Shown one piece after another: positions 26,574-34,620 of a DNA stretch of 64,000 nt. The DNA is from CBDFGE01 sp965247055 (lineage in GTDB: Bacteria > Chloroflexota > Dehalococcoidia > Lucifugimonadales > JAGWBF01): the NCBI GenBank assembly GCA_965247055.1, contig CBDFGE010000006.1, forward strand, positions 744,001 to 808,000. The letters are read 5' to 3'. Position 1 is the stretch's first letter. Every line of letters begins with the position of its first letter. The notes beneath the pieces were generated by a model. It was not told where the DNA came from and did not search any database. It was given only the letters and a program-made list of their open reading frames with translations. A program made the translations under genes and the position numbers.

Positions 26574-27413
26574 CTACAGCTCCAGGAGGGCCTGGGCGTT
26601 ATGGCCCAGTATCCTGGCCCGCGCCTCGGGAGGGATGGAGGCCTCCTCAATCTGGCTCAGGAGTCTGCGGTGGCTGATCAGTGGATAGTCGGTGCCGAAG
26701 AGGGTTCTCACGGCACCGTCGAGCGAGACGGTCGCCGAGAAGATCTCCCGCTTGTAGAGCAAAGGAGACGCTGCGGTGTCGAAGTACACCCCCCCCAGCA
26801 CGTCGGCCACCTCGGGCATCAACGAATAGAAGGGCAGGCCGCCACCCCAGTGGGCGCAGACGACCCTGTTCTGCGGGAAGTTGCGGAGGAAGGCGTAGAG
26901 CTTGCCGGGCGTGGTGGTACCCTTCCCAGAATAGGGGTGGCCCACCGGCTCGGAAGAGTGGGTGAGGACTATCAGTCCCAGGCCCCGGGCGGCCTCCATC
27001 ACAGGAGCCATCACCTCTGGGTCGTCCAGGTCGTACCCCTGACTATCGGGATGAAGCTCGCCTATCACCTTGATACCGTCCACGGCGCACCTTTCCACCT
27101 CCCTGACGGAGTCTTCTCCCCAGGCAGGGTTCACGCAACAGCCACCCACCAGCCTGTCGGGGAAGCGCCTGACCGACTGGATGATGTAGTCGTTGGCCTC
27201 CGTAGCCATCTGGCGGTCCACCCAGCCCACTCCCATCGCCACAGCCACGTCCACGCCTGCCTCATCCATGGCAGCCACCAGCTCCTCGGCGGTGGCGATC
27301 CGGGCGCGCGGGCTTGAGAACATGGTGGCGAAGGTGGCGTCGCGGCCCGCGTACAGCTCCCTGGACTCTCGAAACGCGGGCGGCATGATGTGGGTGTGGA
27401 AGTCGATTATCAT
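26574..27413 (-). CDS. Amidohydrolase-family metal-dependent hydrolase (amidohydrolase_2 / ACMSD-like)
   Basis: This 279-residue TIM-barrel hydrolase or decarboxylase has the metal pair in DFHTH (residues 4-8), a mid-barrel His in VLTHSSEPVGHPY, another in VCAHWGGG, and the late Asp in FGTDYP. This is the layout of the amidohydrolase_2 family, which includes ACMSD-like decarboxylases; the substrate is unknown. The ATG at 27413 has no Shine-Dalgarno, and a TATAAT (minus strand, 27428-27423) ends nine bases before it, so the message may be almost leaderless. It diverges from the transketolase genes. Confidence 0.85.
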   Translation of the reverse strand: MIIDFHTHIMPPAFRESRELYAGRDATFATMFSSPRARIATAEELVAAMDEAGVDVAVAMGVGWVDRQMATEANDYIIQSVRRFPDRLVGGCCVNPAWGEDSVREVERCAVDGIKVIGELHPDSQGYDLDDPEVMAPVMEAARGLGLIVLTHSSEPVGHPYSGKGTTTPGKLYAFLRNFPQNRVVCAHWGGGLPFYSLMPEVADVLGGVYFDTAASPLLYKREIFSATVSLDGAVRTLFGTDYPLISHRRLLSQIEEASIPPEARARILGHNAQALLEL

Positions 27414-27422
27414 CGCTGCTCA

Positions 27423-27428
27423 ATTATA
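27423..27428 (-). promoter_or_regulatory. Candidate -10 element for the amidohydrolase (near-leaderless)
   Basis: A perfect TATAAT on the minus strand lies nine bases upstream of the ATG. The predicted start point is about three bases before the start codon. No convincing -35 was found. Confidence 0.45.
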
Positions 27429-27450
27429 GCCACTATTTGCCCGGGGCTGG

Positions 27451-27479
27451 TAGACACCATGTAGCAGCGTTGCTATAAT
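27451..27479 (+). promoter_or_regulatory. Candidate promoter of the split transketolase genes
   Basis: TAGACA (27451-27456), a 17-base spacer and TATAAT (27474-27479), preceded by TGC to form an extended -10. It drives rightward, back to back with the amidohydrolase promoter. Confidence 0.65.
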
Positions 27480-27524
27480 CTGGCTGCCGCAGCTCACAGG
27501 GGACGTTACGGGAGGAGGTTTCCC

Positions 27525-28415
27525 TTGTCCTCCAGTAGACAGAAACAACAGCGAATAGGTTCACGGACTGCCGGGACTTCCCATGTCCCCTCTTCCGGCC
27601 CGCCGCGGTACAGCATAGAGGAGATCAAGGGCATCGCCAGGGAGCTGAGGCGGGACGTGGTCAAGATGACCTTCACCGCCGGCAGCGGACATCCCGGGGG
27701 CTCACTATCCGAGCTGGACATCCTTACCTCCCTCTACCTCGGGGTTATGAGGCACAACCCCAAGGATCCGAAGTGGCCGGACCGGGACCGCTTCATCCTC
27801 AGCAAGGGGCATGCCTGTCCCGGCCTGTACGCCGTTCTGGCCAGGTGCGGCTACTTCCCCCAGGAGGAGCTGTCGAGCTTTCGTAAAATTGATAGCCGCC
27901 TCCAGGGTCACGCCCACATTATGACCCCCGGAGTAGAGATGAACTCGGGCTCCCTGGGGCAGGGCCTGTCCTTTGCCATTGGCGTGGCCCTGGCGGCCAA
28001 CATGGATAAAAGGGACCACCGGGTGTACACGCTCCTGGGCGACGGAGAGTGCGACGAGGGGCAGGTGTGGGAGGCGGCGATGGCGGCCGCCCACTATAAG
28101 CTGGACAACCTTACGGCCCTGGTGGATAGGAACGGGATCCAGAACGACCGCTTTACCAGCCAGGTGATGGAGCTTGAACCGCTGCCCGAAAAGTGGCGCG
28201 CCTTCGGGTGGGCTACCCTCGAGATTGACGGCCACGACATCTCCCAGGTACTGGATGCGCTGAAAGAAGCTCAAAATACCAAGGGACGCCCGACAGTCAT
28301 CATTGCCCACACCGTCAAGGGCAAAGGTGTCAGCTTCATGGAGAACAACCCCGACTTCCACGGCCGGGCCCCGACCCAAGAGGAGTACACCAAGGCGACG
28401 GCGGAGCTGGCGTAG
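27525..28415 (+). CDS. Transketolase, N-terminal (thiamine diphosphate-binding) subunit
   Basis: This 296-residue subunit of a two-gene transketolase carries the thiamine-diphosphate/magnesium site: GDGECDEGQVWEAAMAAAHY followed by DRNGIQND. GHPGGSLS and SKGHACPGLY are typical substrate and cofactor contacts. It starts with TTG at 27525 behind GGAGGAGG. It needs the C-terminal partner encoded immediately downstream. Together they move two-carbon units between sugar phosphates in the pentose phosphate pathway. Split transketolases are common in several bacterial and archaeal groups. Confidence 0.93.
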   Translation: MSSSRQKQQRIGSRTAGTSHVPSSGPPRYSIEEIKGIARELRRDVVKMTFTAGSGHPGGSLSELDILTSLYLGVMRHNPKDPKWPDRDRFILSKGHACPGLYAVLARCGYFPQEELSSFRKIDSRLQGHAHIMTPGVEMNSGSLGQGLSFAIGVALAANMDKRDHRVYTLLGDGECDEGQVWEAAMAAAHYKLDNLTALVDRNGIQNDRFTSQVMELEPLPEKWRAFGWATLEIDGHDISQVLDALKEAQNTKGRPTVIIAHTVKGKGVSFMENNPDFHGRAPTQEEYTKATAELA

Positions 28416-28453
28416 CGGACATGTGGCTATCCGGCGTGACCAAGGAGTAGCTT

Positions 28454-29407
28454 GTGGTTGCGAACCTTCCCATGGCCTCGACCCGGGAGACCTACGGCAA
28501 GACGTTGGTGCAGCTGGGTAGAGAGCACCCGGAGATAGTAGTCCTTGGGGGCGACCTCAACAAGTCGACCTTCACCTACCTCTTCGGCTCCGAGTTCCCC
28601 GACCGGTTCTTCGATTTTGGCCCGGCGGAGCAGAACATAATGGGAGTGGCCGCCGGGCTTGCCTCCTCGGGGAAGACCCCCTTCGTCAGCACCTTCTCGG
28701 TGTTCGGCACGTGCCGCCCCTTCGACCAGATCCGGGTGAGTATCTCTCAGCCCCACCTGAACGTGAAGATCGTGTGCACCCATGCAGGTGTCACCGCCGG
28801 AGAGGACGGGATGTCGGCCCATGGGATCGAGGACCTGGCGCTAATGTGCTCCCTGCCCGGCTTTACCGTGCTGGCCCCCGCCGACGCCCCGGAGACGGAG
28901 CTGGCGATCCGTGCCGCCGCCCAGGCGCCGGGACCCTTCTACATACGCCTCTATCGCCCCCCCACCCCGGTGGTACATCGCGACGGCTGCAACTTCGAGA
29001 TCGGCAAAGCCGAGGTCATGCGGATGGGCGCCGACGTGACAATCGTGGCTGCGGGGGTGAGCGTATCCTCGGCGCTACAGGCCGCCGACGCGCTGGCCGA
29101 GGAGGGCATCGGCTGCGGCGTCATGAACGTCCATACCCTGAGTCCCATCGATGAGGACGGGATCCTCAACGCCGCGCGAGAGACGGGAGCGGTGGTCACC
29201 GTGGAGGAGCACCTTTTCAGGGGCGGCCTGGGCAGCATCGTCGCCCAGGTCCTGGGAAAGGGCCACCCGGTCCCCCTGGAGATGGTGGCATTGGACCGCT
29301 ACGCCGAATCGGGCAAGCCGGAACAGCTTCTCGAGAAGTACCACCTGACACCAGGGGACGTAGCAAAAGCTGTCAAGACTGTCCTGGCTCGAAAGAGGGT
29401 CCCATGA
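28454..29407 (+). CDS. Transketolase, C-terminal (pyrimidine-binding) subunit
   Basis: This 317-residue partner subunit has a pyrimidine-binding domain with the cofactor-activating Glu in FGPAEQNIMGVAAGLA, then THAGVTAGEDGMSAHGIEDLAL. A C-terminal transketolase domain follows (TIVAAGVSVSSAL, then VVTVEEHLFRGGLGS). A GTG start at 28454 follows AAGGAG. It lies 38 bases after the N-terminal subunit gene. Confidence 0.93.
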   Translation: MVANLPMASTRETYGKTLVQLGREHPEIVVLGGDLNKSTFTYLFGSEFPDRFFDFGPAEQNIMGVAAGLASSGKTPFVSTFSVFGTCRPFDQIRVSISQPHLNVKIVCTHAGVTAGEDGMSAHGIEDLALMCSLPGFTVLAPADAPETELAIRAAAQAPGPFYIRLYRPPTPVVHRDGCNFEIGKAEVMRMGADVTIVAAGVSVSSALQAADALAEEGIGCGVMNVHTLSPIDEDGILNAARETGAVVTVEEHLFRGGLGSIVAQVLGKGHPVPLEMVALDRYAESGKPEQLLEKYHLTPGDVAKAVKTVLARKRVP

Positions 29408-29423
29408 TAGGCATCGCGACGGC

Positions 29424-29759
29424 CTAGTCCCCCATCGGTCCGTCGTGGGCCCCTTCGACGTCGTTGCCATTCGCCCCGAAACCCTCGTCGCTGTAGACCC
29501 CCATCTCCCGGCCCTGGTAGACGTGTACGATGAAGTCCTCCCTGGAGACCCCCAGGACATCCAGGAGCTCGTCATCTATGGTCTCAATAAGTCCTCGAAT
29601 ATCTTCCTGGGTCAGACTCTCCAGGACACACAGCGTGCTGTGGACGGTATCTCCGGTGAAGTGGAGGTCCACCCTCCCCACCGCGTGCTCGTTGTCCAGG
29701 ATGGCGTATGACTCGGAGCTGGGGGTCCTACAGTCCCTCTCGAAATAGTAGTCCGCCAC
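29424..29759 (-). CDS. Unrecognised acidic small protein downstream of proA
   Basis: This is a 111-residue acidic protein I cannot assign. A GTG start at 29759 is preceded by GGGAGGTAAG. The sequence looks like a small alpha/beta fold: MADYYFERDC, then HAVGRVDLHFTGDTVHSTLCVLE, then helical SLTQEDIRGLIETIDDELLD, then a beta strand (EDFIVHVYQG). There is no signal peptide or membrane segment. It lies 34 bases after proA on the same strand, so it is probably the last gene of the proline operon. It converges on the transketolase genes. Confidence 0.65.
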   Translation of the reverse strand: MADYYFERDCRTPSSESYAILDNEHAVGRVDLHFTGDTVHSTLCVLESLTQEDIRGLIETIDDELLDVLGVSREDFIVHVYQGREMGVYSDEGFGANGNDVEGAHDGPMGD

Positions 29760-29793
29760 GCCTTACCTCCCTTCCAAAGGAGTCGTCTATGGG

Positions 29794-31068
29794 TCAGGAG
29801 CGCACGTGGCCACTCCCCAAAACAAACCACTTGTACGAAGTCAGCTCCTTGAGGCCCATGGGCCCCCGGGCGTGGTACTTCTGGGTACTGATCCCGACCT
29901 CCGCTCCCAGGCCAAGCTGGGCGCCATCGGTGAAGCGGGTGCTGGCGTTCACGTATACCGCCGCTCCATCTACCTCGTCTACAAAACGCATGGCAGCCGA
30001 GTAGTCCTCGGTAACGATGGCCTCGGAGTGGCCCGACCCGTACCTCTCGATGTGCTCCATGGCCTCGTCCAGCGAGTCCACCACCTTGACCGCGGCCACC
30101 AGGGATAAGAACTCCTTTCCCCAATCCTCCTCGCCGGCGGGCACCACGTTCAGGCCCGGGACCGGCGCGAGAATGCTGATGGCACGGCGGTCGCACCTGA
30201 TCTCAACTCCGGCCCGGCACCACTCCCCGGCGATGCGGGGCAGGTACCGGGGTGCCACCTCCGAATGGACCAGGAGGGAGTCCAGGGCGTTGCACACAGT
30301 GGGGCGCTGGACCTTGGCGTTGTAGGCTATGGCCACCGCCTTCTCCAGGTCGGCCGACCTGTCGACGTAGGTGTGGCAGACGCCGACGCCGCCGGTGACC
30401 ACCGGCATCGCCGCATTCTCCGCCACGAAACGGATCAGGTCCGCGCCCCCCCGAGGGATCAGGAGGTCTATGTACTTCCTCATCCTGAGCATCGGCTCCA
30501 CCAGGGCGCGGTCGGCGCTGTCCACGAACTGAAGGGCATCCTCGGGGACACCGGCGCGCGCCATGGCGCGGCGGACCAGCCCCGCCAGAGCCCCGTTGGA
30601 GTGGATGGCCTCGCTGCCCCCCCTCAGGATACAGGCGTTGCCAGACTTGAGGCAAAGCGCGGAGATATCCACCGTCACGTTGGGCCGGCTCTCGTAGATG
30701 GAGCCGATGACCCCCAGGGGGACCCGCTTTTTCCCAGCCACCAGCCCGTTGGGCAGAGTACGGGCGTCGAAGACCTCTCCCACGGGGTCAGGGAGCGCGG
30801 CCACGGCCCGCACGTCACCGGCGATGGCCTCCAGCCGCTGTGGGGTTAGCAGGAGCCGGTCCAGCACCGCCTCCGAGAGGCCCGCAGCCTTCCCGGCACG
30901 GCAGTCGATCTCGTTGGCCTCCAGCACCTCTTTCTGCTCGGCCAGCAGGGCTTCGGCTATGTTCAGCAGGGCCCGGTCCTTGACCTGGGAAGACAGCCTC
31001 GCCAGAAGCCGAGAGGCGGCCCGGGCCGCCCTCGCCTTTCCCAAGAGCTCATCCGTTGCCGTCGTCAT
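29794..31068 (-). CDS. proA: Glutamate-5-semialdehyde dehydrogenase (gamma-glutamyl phosphate reductase)
   Basis: ProA reduces gamma-glutamyl phosphate with NADPH in the second step of proline synthesis. The 424-residue protein shows the aldehyde-dehydrogenase fold, a cofactor region (GVIGSIYESRPNVTVD), and the catalytic Cys in QRPTVCNALD. A C-terminal segment (VYVNASTRFTDGAQLGLGAEVGIST) is typical of ProA. Its ATG lies one base after the stop of the upstream aspartic protease fragment, with GGAGG overlapping that fragment's end, so the two are translationally linked. Confidence 0.96.
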   Translation of the reverse strand: MTTATDELLGKARAARAASRLLARLSSQVKDRALLNIAEALLAEQKEVLEANEIDCRAGKAAGLSEAVLDRLLLTPQRLEAIAGDVRAVAALPDPVGEVFDARTLPNGLVAGKKRVPLGVIGSIYESRPNVTVDISALCLKSGNACILRGGSEAIHSNGALAGLVRRAMARAGVPEDALQFVDSADRALVEPMLRMRKYIDLLIPRGGADLIRFVAENAAMPVVTGGVGVCHTYVDRSADLEKAVAIAYNAKVQRPTVCNALDSLLVHSEVAPRYLPRIAGEWCRAGVEIRCDRRAISILAPVPGLNVVPAGEEDWGKEFLSLVAAVKVVDSLDEAMEHIERYGSGHSEAIVTEDYSAAMRFVDEVDGAAVYVNASTRFTDGAQLGLGAEVGISTQKYHARGPMGLKELTSYKWFVLGSGHVRS

Positions 31069-31069
31069 C

Positions 31070-31444
31070 CTACGCCTCCGGCGTGAATCCTAGCAGATTG
31101 GACGCCACGGGCACCAGCGTGTGGTTCACGGGGTCAGCGCCCAGAGTGAACTCCTCCAGGGCCGTGGCCCCAAGAAGGGGCTCACTCTCGCCGTCGCCAA
31201 ACACGCAAAGGGTGTACTGCACTTCCTCGCCAATGCGAAGGTTCACCCTGCATACGTCCCGCTCTATGATGCTCCCATCCGCCAGACGGAAGCGCCGCCG
31301 GCCCGTGGGCGAGTAGCCCGACCGTTGAAGGACGGTATGGGGTATCAACGAATAGCTCGCCCCGGTGTCCACCCAGGCTTCGATTTGCTCAAAGCGGCCC
31401 TAGTCTGCGCCGCCAATCTCCATGGGATAGCGAAAGGTATTCAT
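31070..31444 (-). pseudogene. Clan AA (retropepsin-like) aspartic protease gene interrupted by an in-frame TAG
   Basis: A good start (ATG at 31444, behind AGGGG) opens a frame reading MNTFRYPMEIGGAD and hits TAG at 31402-31400. The same frame then continues GRFEQIEAWVDTGASYSLIP to the stop at 31070. The active-site DTGAS and the later LLGATALEEF segment are typical of small clan AA proteases. The N-terminal part matches how such proteins usually begin, so the TAG looks like a point change (for example CAG to TAG) in a 124-codon gene. Alternatives are restart at the GTG at 31372 (100 residues), readthrough, or a sequencing error. It lies between proB and proA. Confidence 0.65.
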
Positions 31445-31478
31445 ATGTCCCCTCTGGTCGTCCTTTGGCTCAGGCATT

Positions 31479-32723
31479 TCATAGCAGTACCATGTTGTTG
31501 CGGTGTACCACTTCCTGGGCATAATGGTAGCCCAGTATGTCCTGGATATGGTCGGACCGGGCACCCATTATCCTGGCCACGTCGTCCGAGCCGTAGTTGG
31601 TGATGCCGCAGGCCACCCTTTCGCCCTCGGGCCTTACTATATAGACGATGTCTCCCCGGTGAAAGTCACCCTCGACCCCCTTCACCCCTGCCGGCAGCAG
31701 GCTTCGGTTGCCTTGTACCAGGGCCGCACAGGCGCCCTGGTCAACCAGGATCGCTCCCCGGGTCGAGAGGCCGCTGAGCATCCACCTCTTCCTGCTCTCC
31801 ATCCTGCTGGCGGTGGGCAGAAACAGGGTCCCCAGCTCCTCCCCCTCTGCCAGGCGCAGGAGGACGTTGTCGTCCCAGCCGTTGCAGATGACCGTGGCGA
31901 TGCCCGAGGAGGTGGCGATCTTGGCTGCCTCCAGCTTGCTGGACATACCACCCCTGGCCTGGGGGTTGAGGAGCTTGCCCGCCAGGGCCTCTACCTCCTG
32001 GTCCACCCTCTCCACGCGCCTCACCAGGCCGGCATCAGGCTCCAGGTGAGGGTCGGCGGTGTACAGGCCCTCGGTGTCGGTGAGGATGGCCAGCAGATCG
32101 GCGTCCACCAGGTTCGCCACCAGGGCCGAGAGCCTGTCGTTGTCGCCAAACACTTCGCCAATCTCGTCCACCGACACCACATCGTTCTCGTTAAGCACCG
32201 GTACCACGCCCATCTCCACCAGCGCAAGAAGGGCATTGCGGACGTTCAGGTAGGACTGGCGGTCGGAAACGTCCTTCCAGGTGAGCAGGGCCTGGGCCAC
32301 CACAATCCCGTGGCCGGCAAAGAGCTGCTCGTACTGGTGCATGAGGCGGCTCTGGCCGACCGCGGCCAGGACCTGGCGGAAGGGAATATCCCGGCGGCCA
32401 CGGGATTTGCCCAAGGCGTGCCTTCCGGCGGCGACGGCGCCCGAGGTTACCAGGATCAGCTCTGCGCCCGACCCGTGCAGGCTGGCTACCTGCTTCACCA
32501 GGGCCGACATTACCTCCAGGTCCAGGTGGTCGGAGCCTCCGGTGAGCACGGTGGTGCCGGCCTTCACCACCAGGCGCTTGTAGCGGAGACTCGAGGGGGC
32601 CCTGGTCCCGGATTGAGGGCTGGCGCCGTCGACGGCGTCCAGGTCCCGTGCGACCTTGGGCCCGGCCTCCGGGGATGGGTAACGTCTCTGGGAACGGAAG
32701 GAGGCGCGATCGGCGCTGGCCAT
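31479..32723 (-). CDS. proB: Glutamate 5-kinase with PUA domain
   Basis: ProB phosphorylates glutamate in the first, normally proline-inhibited, step of proline synthesis. The amino-acid kinase domain begins at about residue 47 (RLVVKAGTTVLTGG) and contains VTSGAVAAGRHALG, NENDVVSVDE and the GDNDRLSALVA segment. A PUA domain follows from about residue 320 (RGAILVDQGACAAL). At 414 residues it has an unusual Arg- and Pro-rich N-terminal extension of some 46 residues; no better start codon was found inside. First gene of the proB-protease-proA unit. Confidence 0.94.
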   Translation of the reverse strand: MASADRASFRSQRRYPSPEAGPKVARDLDAVDGASPQSGTRAPSSLRYKRLVVKAGTTVLTGGSDHLDLEVMSALVKQVASLHGSGAELILVTSGAVAAGRHALGKSRGRRDIPFRQVLAAVGQSRLMHQYEQLFAGHGIVVAQALLTWKDVSDRQSYLNVRNALLALVEMGVVPVLNENDVVSVDEIGEVFGDNDRLSALVANLVDADLLAILTDTEGLYTADPHLEPDAGLVRRVERVDQEVEALAGKLLNPQARGGMSSKLEAAKIATSSGIATVICNGWDDNVLLRLAEGEELGTLFLPTASRMESRKRWMLSGLSTRGAILVDQGACAALVQGNRSLLPAGVKGVEGDFHRGDIVYIVRPEGERVACGITNYGSDDVARIMGARSDHIQDILGYHYAQEVVHRNNMVLL

Positions 32724-32762
32724 GGTTACGGGTTACGTCCTTTACCTCTGCGCAGTAGGATA

Positions 32763-32791
32763 ATTATAACAGCAGCCTCTGGACCCAACAA
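32763..32791 (-). promoter_or_regulatory. Promoter of the proline operon
   Basis: On the minus strand TTGTTG (32791-32786), a 17-base spacer and a perfect TATAAT (32768-32763). The predicted start near 32756 gives a leader of about 33 bases to the proB ATG at 32723. Confidence 0.7.
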
Positions 32792-32898
32792 GGAAAGGCG
32801 CACGCACGCCCGTTGCGCCACGGCGCCCCTGCTCCGGCGAAGCGCGTCTCCATCCGGGCTAGGCCTATCAGGTAGCCTCGCCGGAGCCCGCTTTCAAC

Positions 32899-32927
32899 TT
32901 GACACCCACTCTGTCCACAGTTATGAT
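32899..32927 (+). promoter_or_regulatory. Near-consensus promoter of rny
   Basis: A perfect TTGACA (32899-32904), a 17-base spacer and TATGAT (32922-32927). The -35 TTG and the ATGs at 32923 and 32932 are in the rny frame but lie upstream of or at the predicted transcript start near 32934. They therefore cannot be the translation start. Confidence 0.8.
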
Positions 32928-32985
32928 TGAGATGCTGGGGGACAGAATAGTCTCCCAAATTTGTACGCCCAGGCGGAAAGGAACG

Positions 32986-34470
32986 GTGAAGCTGTTGGGT
33001 ATACTCAGTTTCCTGACCGGCCTGGCGGGCGCGGGACGCTTAAGAGCTGCTAAAGAGGAAGCCCGGAGGGTTTTACAGGAGGCCGAGGAGCAAAAGCGCC
33101 AGACACTCATCGAGGCCCGAGAAGAGGCCCTGAAGGCGCGTTCCTCGGTAGAAGACGAGGTCAAGGAGAGCCGCAAGGAGCTTCAAAGGCTGGAAAGGCG
33201 GCATAGCCAGCGAGAGGAGACCCTGGACCGCAAGTCCGAATCCCTGGAGCGCCAGGAGAGTTCCCTTGCCGATAGGCAAAGGGATCTGGAGGCGATCAAG
33301 GAAGATCTGAAGGGCCTCAAAGAGAAACAGTTAAAGCAGCTGGAAAGTGTAGCGCAGCTCACCACGGCCGAAGCCAAAGAGATGCTTTTCAAGAAGTCGG
33401 AAGACGAGATGAAGCACGACCTGGCCCGACGCTACCGGGAGCTGGAGCGGAACTCCAAAGAAGAAGCGGACCAGAACGCCCGCAAGGTCATTACTACGGC
33501 TATACACAGATTGGCCAGTGATGTGGTCGCCGAGCGCACCACGTCTACCGTATCGTTGCCCAACGACGATATGAAGGGCCGCCTCATTGGACGGGAGGGC
33601 CGGAACATAAAGGTTCTGGAGGCCCTCACCGGCGTGGACATAATCATCGACGACACACCCGAGGTGGTTACCATCTCCTGCTTCGACCCGGTGCGGAAGG
33701 AGACGGCGCGACTGGCCCTGGAGAACCTGGTACGGGACGGAAGGATACAGCCCGCTCGGATCGAGGACATGGTGGTGCGCGCCCAGAAGGAGATGGAGGA
33801 GATCATTGCGAGGGAAGGGGAGAGGGCCACATTCGACTCGGGCGTCACCGGCCTGGACCCCGAGCTGATAAAGCTCCTGGGTCGCCTGAAGTACCGTTAT
33901 AGCTACGGGGAGAACGTGCTTCAGCACTCGGTGGAGGTCGCACTCATAGCGGGCATGATGGCCGCCGAGATAGGGGCCAACATCGACGTGGCCAAGGCGG
34001 GCGGGCTCCTTCACGACATCGGCAAGGCCCTGACCCACGAGGTGGAAGGGCCCCACGCCGAGATCGGAGCTGACGTTGCCAAGAAATTCGGCATCCACCC
34101 AGAGGTGCACAGGGCCATCATGGAGCATCACGACGAGGAGCGGGGATCGGTTGAGGCCTTTTTGGTGGCCGCGGCCGACGCCTGCAGCGCCTCAAGGCCG
34201 GGCGCTCGACGGGAGACCCTGGAACACTACGTAAAGCGCCTGGAAAAGCTGGAAGAGGCCGCTACCTCCTTCCCCGGCGTGGAAAAGGTGTTCGCCATCC
34301 AGGCAGGCCGGGAGATCCGCATAATGGTGAAGCCAGAAGACATCGACGATCTGGCGGCCGCCATACTGTCCCGAGACATCGCCAAGAAAATCGAATCGGA
34401 CCTGGTGTTCCCGGGACAGATAAAGGTGACGGTTATACGTGAGACCCGAGCGATAGAGTACGCCCGGTAG
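32986..34470 (+). CDS. rny: Ribonuclease Y
   Basis: RNase Y is a membrane-attached endoribonuclease that initiates mRNA decay. From the GTG at 32986 (behind GGAAAGGA) the protein has 494 residues. It has a short hydrophobic N-terminus (LLGILSFLTGLAGAG), a long charged coiled coil (about 20-190), a KH domain (KGRLIGREGRNIKVLEA), and an HD domain with metal ligands in ENVLQHSVEVAL and GLLHDIGKAL. A conserved C-terminal region ends IKVTVIRETRAIEYAR. The N-terminal hydrophobic segment is short for a membrane anchor. A very strong terminator follows. Confidence 0.95.
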   Translation: MKLLGILSFLTGLAGAGRLRAAKEEARRVLQEAEEQKRQTLIEAREEALKARSSVEDEVKESRKELQRLERRHSQREETLDRKSESLERQESSLADRQRDLEAIKEDLKGLKEKQLKQLESVAQLTTAEAKEMLFKKSEDEMKHDLARRYRELERNSKEEADQNARKVITTAIHRLASDVVAERTTSTVSLPNDDMKGRLIGREGRNIKVLEALTGVDIIIDDTPEVVTISCFDPVRKETARLALENLVRDGRIQPARIEDMVVRAQKEMEEIIAREGERATFDSGVTGLDPELIKLLGRLKYRYSYGENVLQHSVEVALIAGMMAAEIGANIDVAKAGGLLHDIGKALTHEVEGPHAEIGADVAKKFGIHPEVHRAIMEHHDEERGSVEAFLVAAADACSASRPGARRETLEHYVKRLEKLEEAATSFPGVEKVFAIQAGREIRIMVKPEDIDDLAAAILSRDIAKKIESDLVFPGQIKVTVIRETRAIEYAR

Positions 34471-34509
34471 TGCTCAGAGCTTGCTAGTGGTTGGCGCGGC
34501 AATCCCCCT

Positions 34510-34568
34510 GCCAGCTGCGACCAGGTCTGGGGAAAGCCAGACCTGGTCGCAGCTGGCGCGCCTTTTTT
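34510..34568 (+). terminator. Very stable intrinsic terminator after rny
   Basis: A perfect 21-bp inverted repeat (34510-34530 with 34537-34557) and a 6-base loop (GGAAAG) are followed by GCGCC and six T (34563-34568). Confidence 0.9.
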
Positions 34569-34620
34569 CGGACACGGGGAGCCCACCCGAGCACCTATAT
34601 AGAGGGAGGAGAACGCGGCA

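Noticed and set aside
31503..32930. 475-codon plus-strand open frame opposite proB
   Set aside because: The proB frame carries all family motifs; this antisense frame has none and crosses both promoters.
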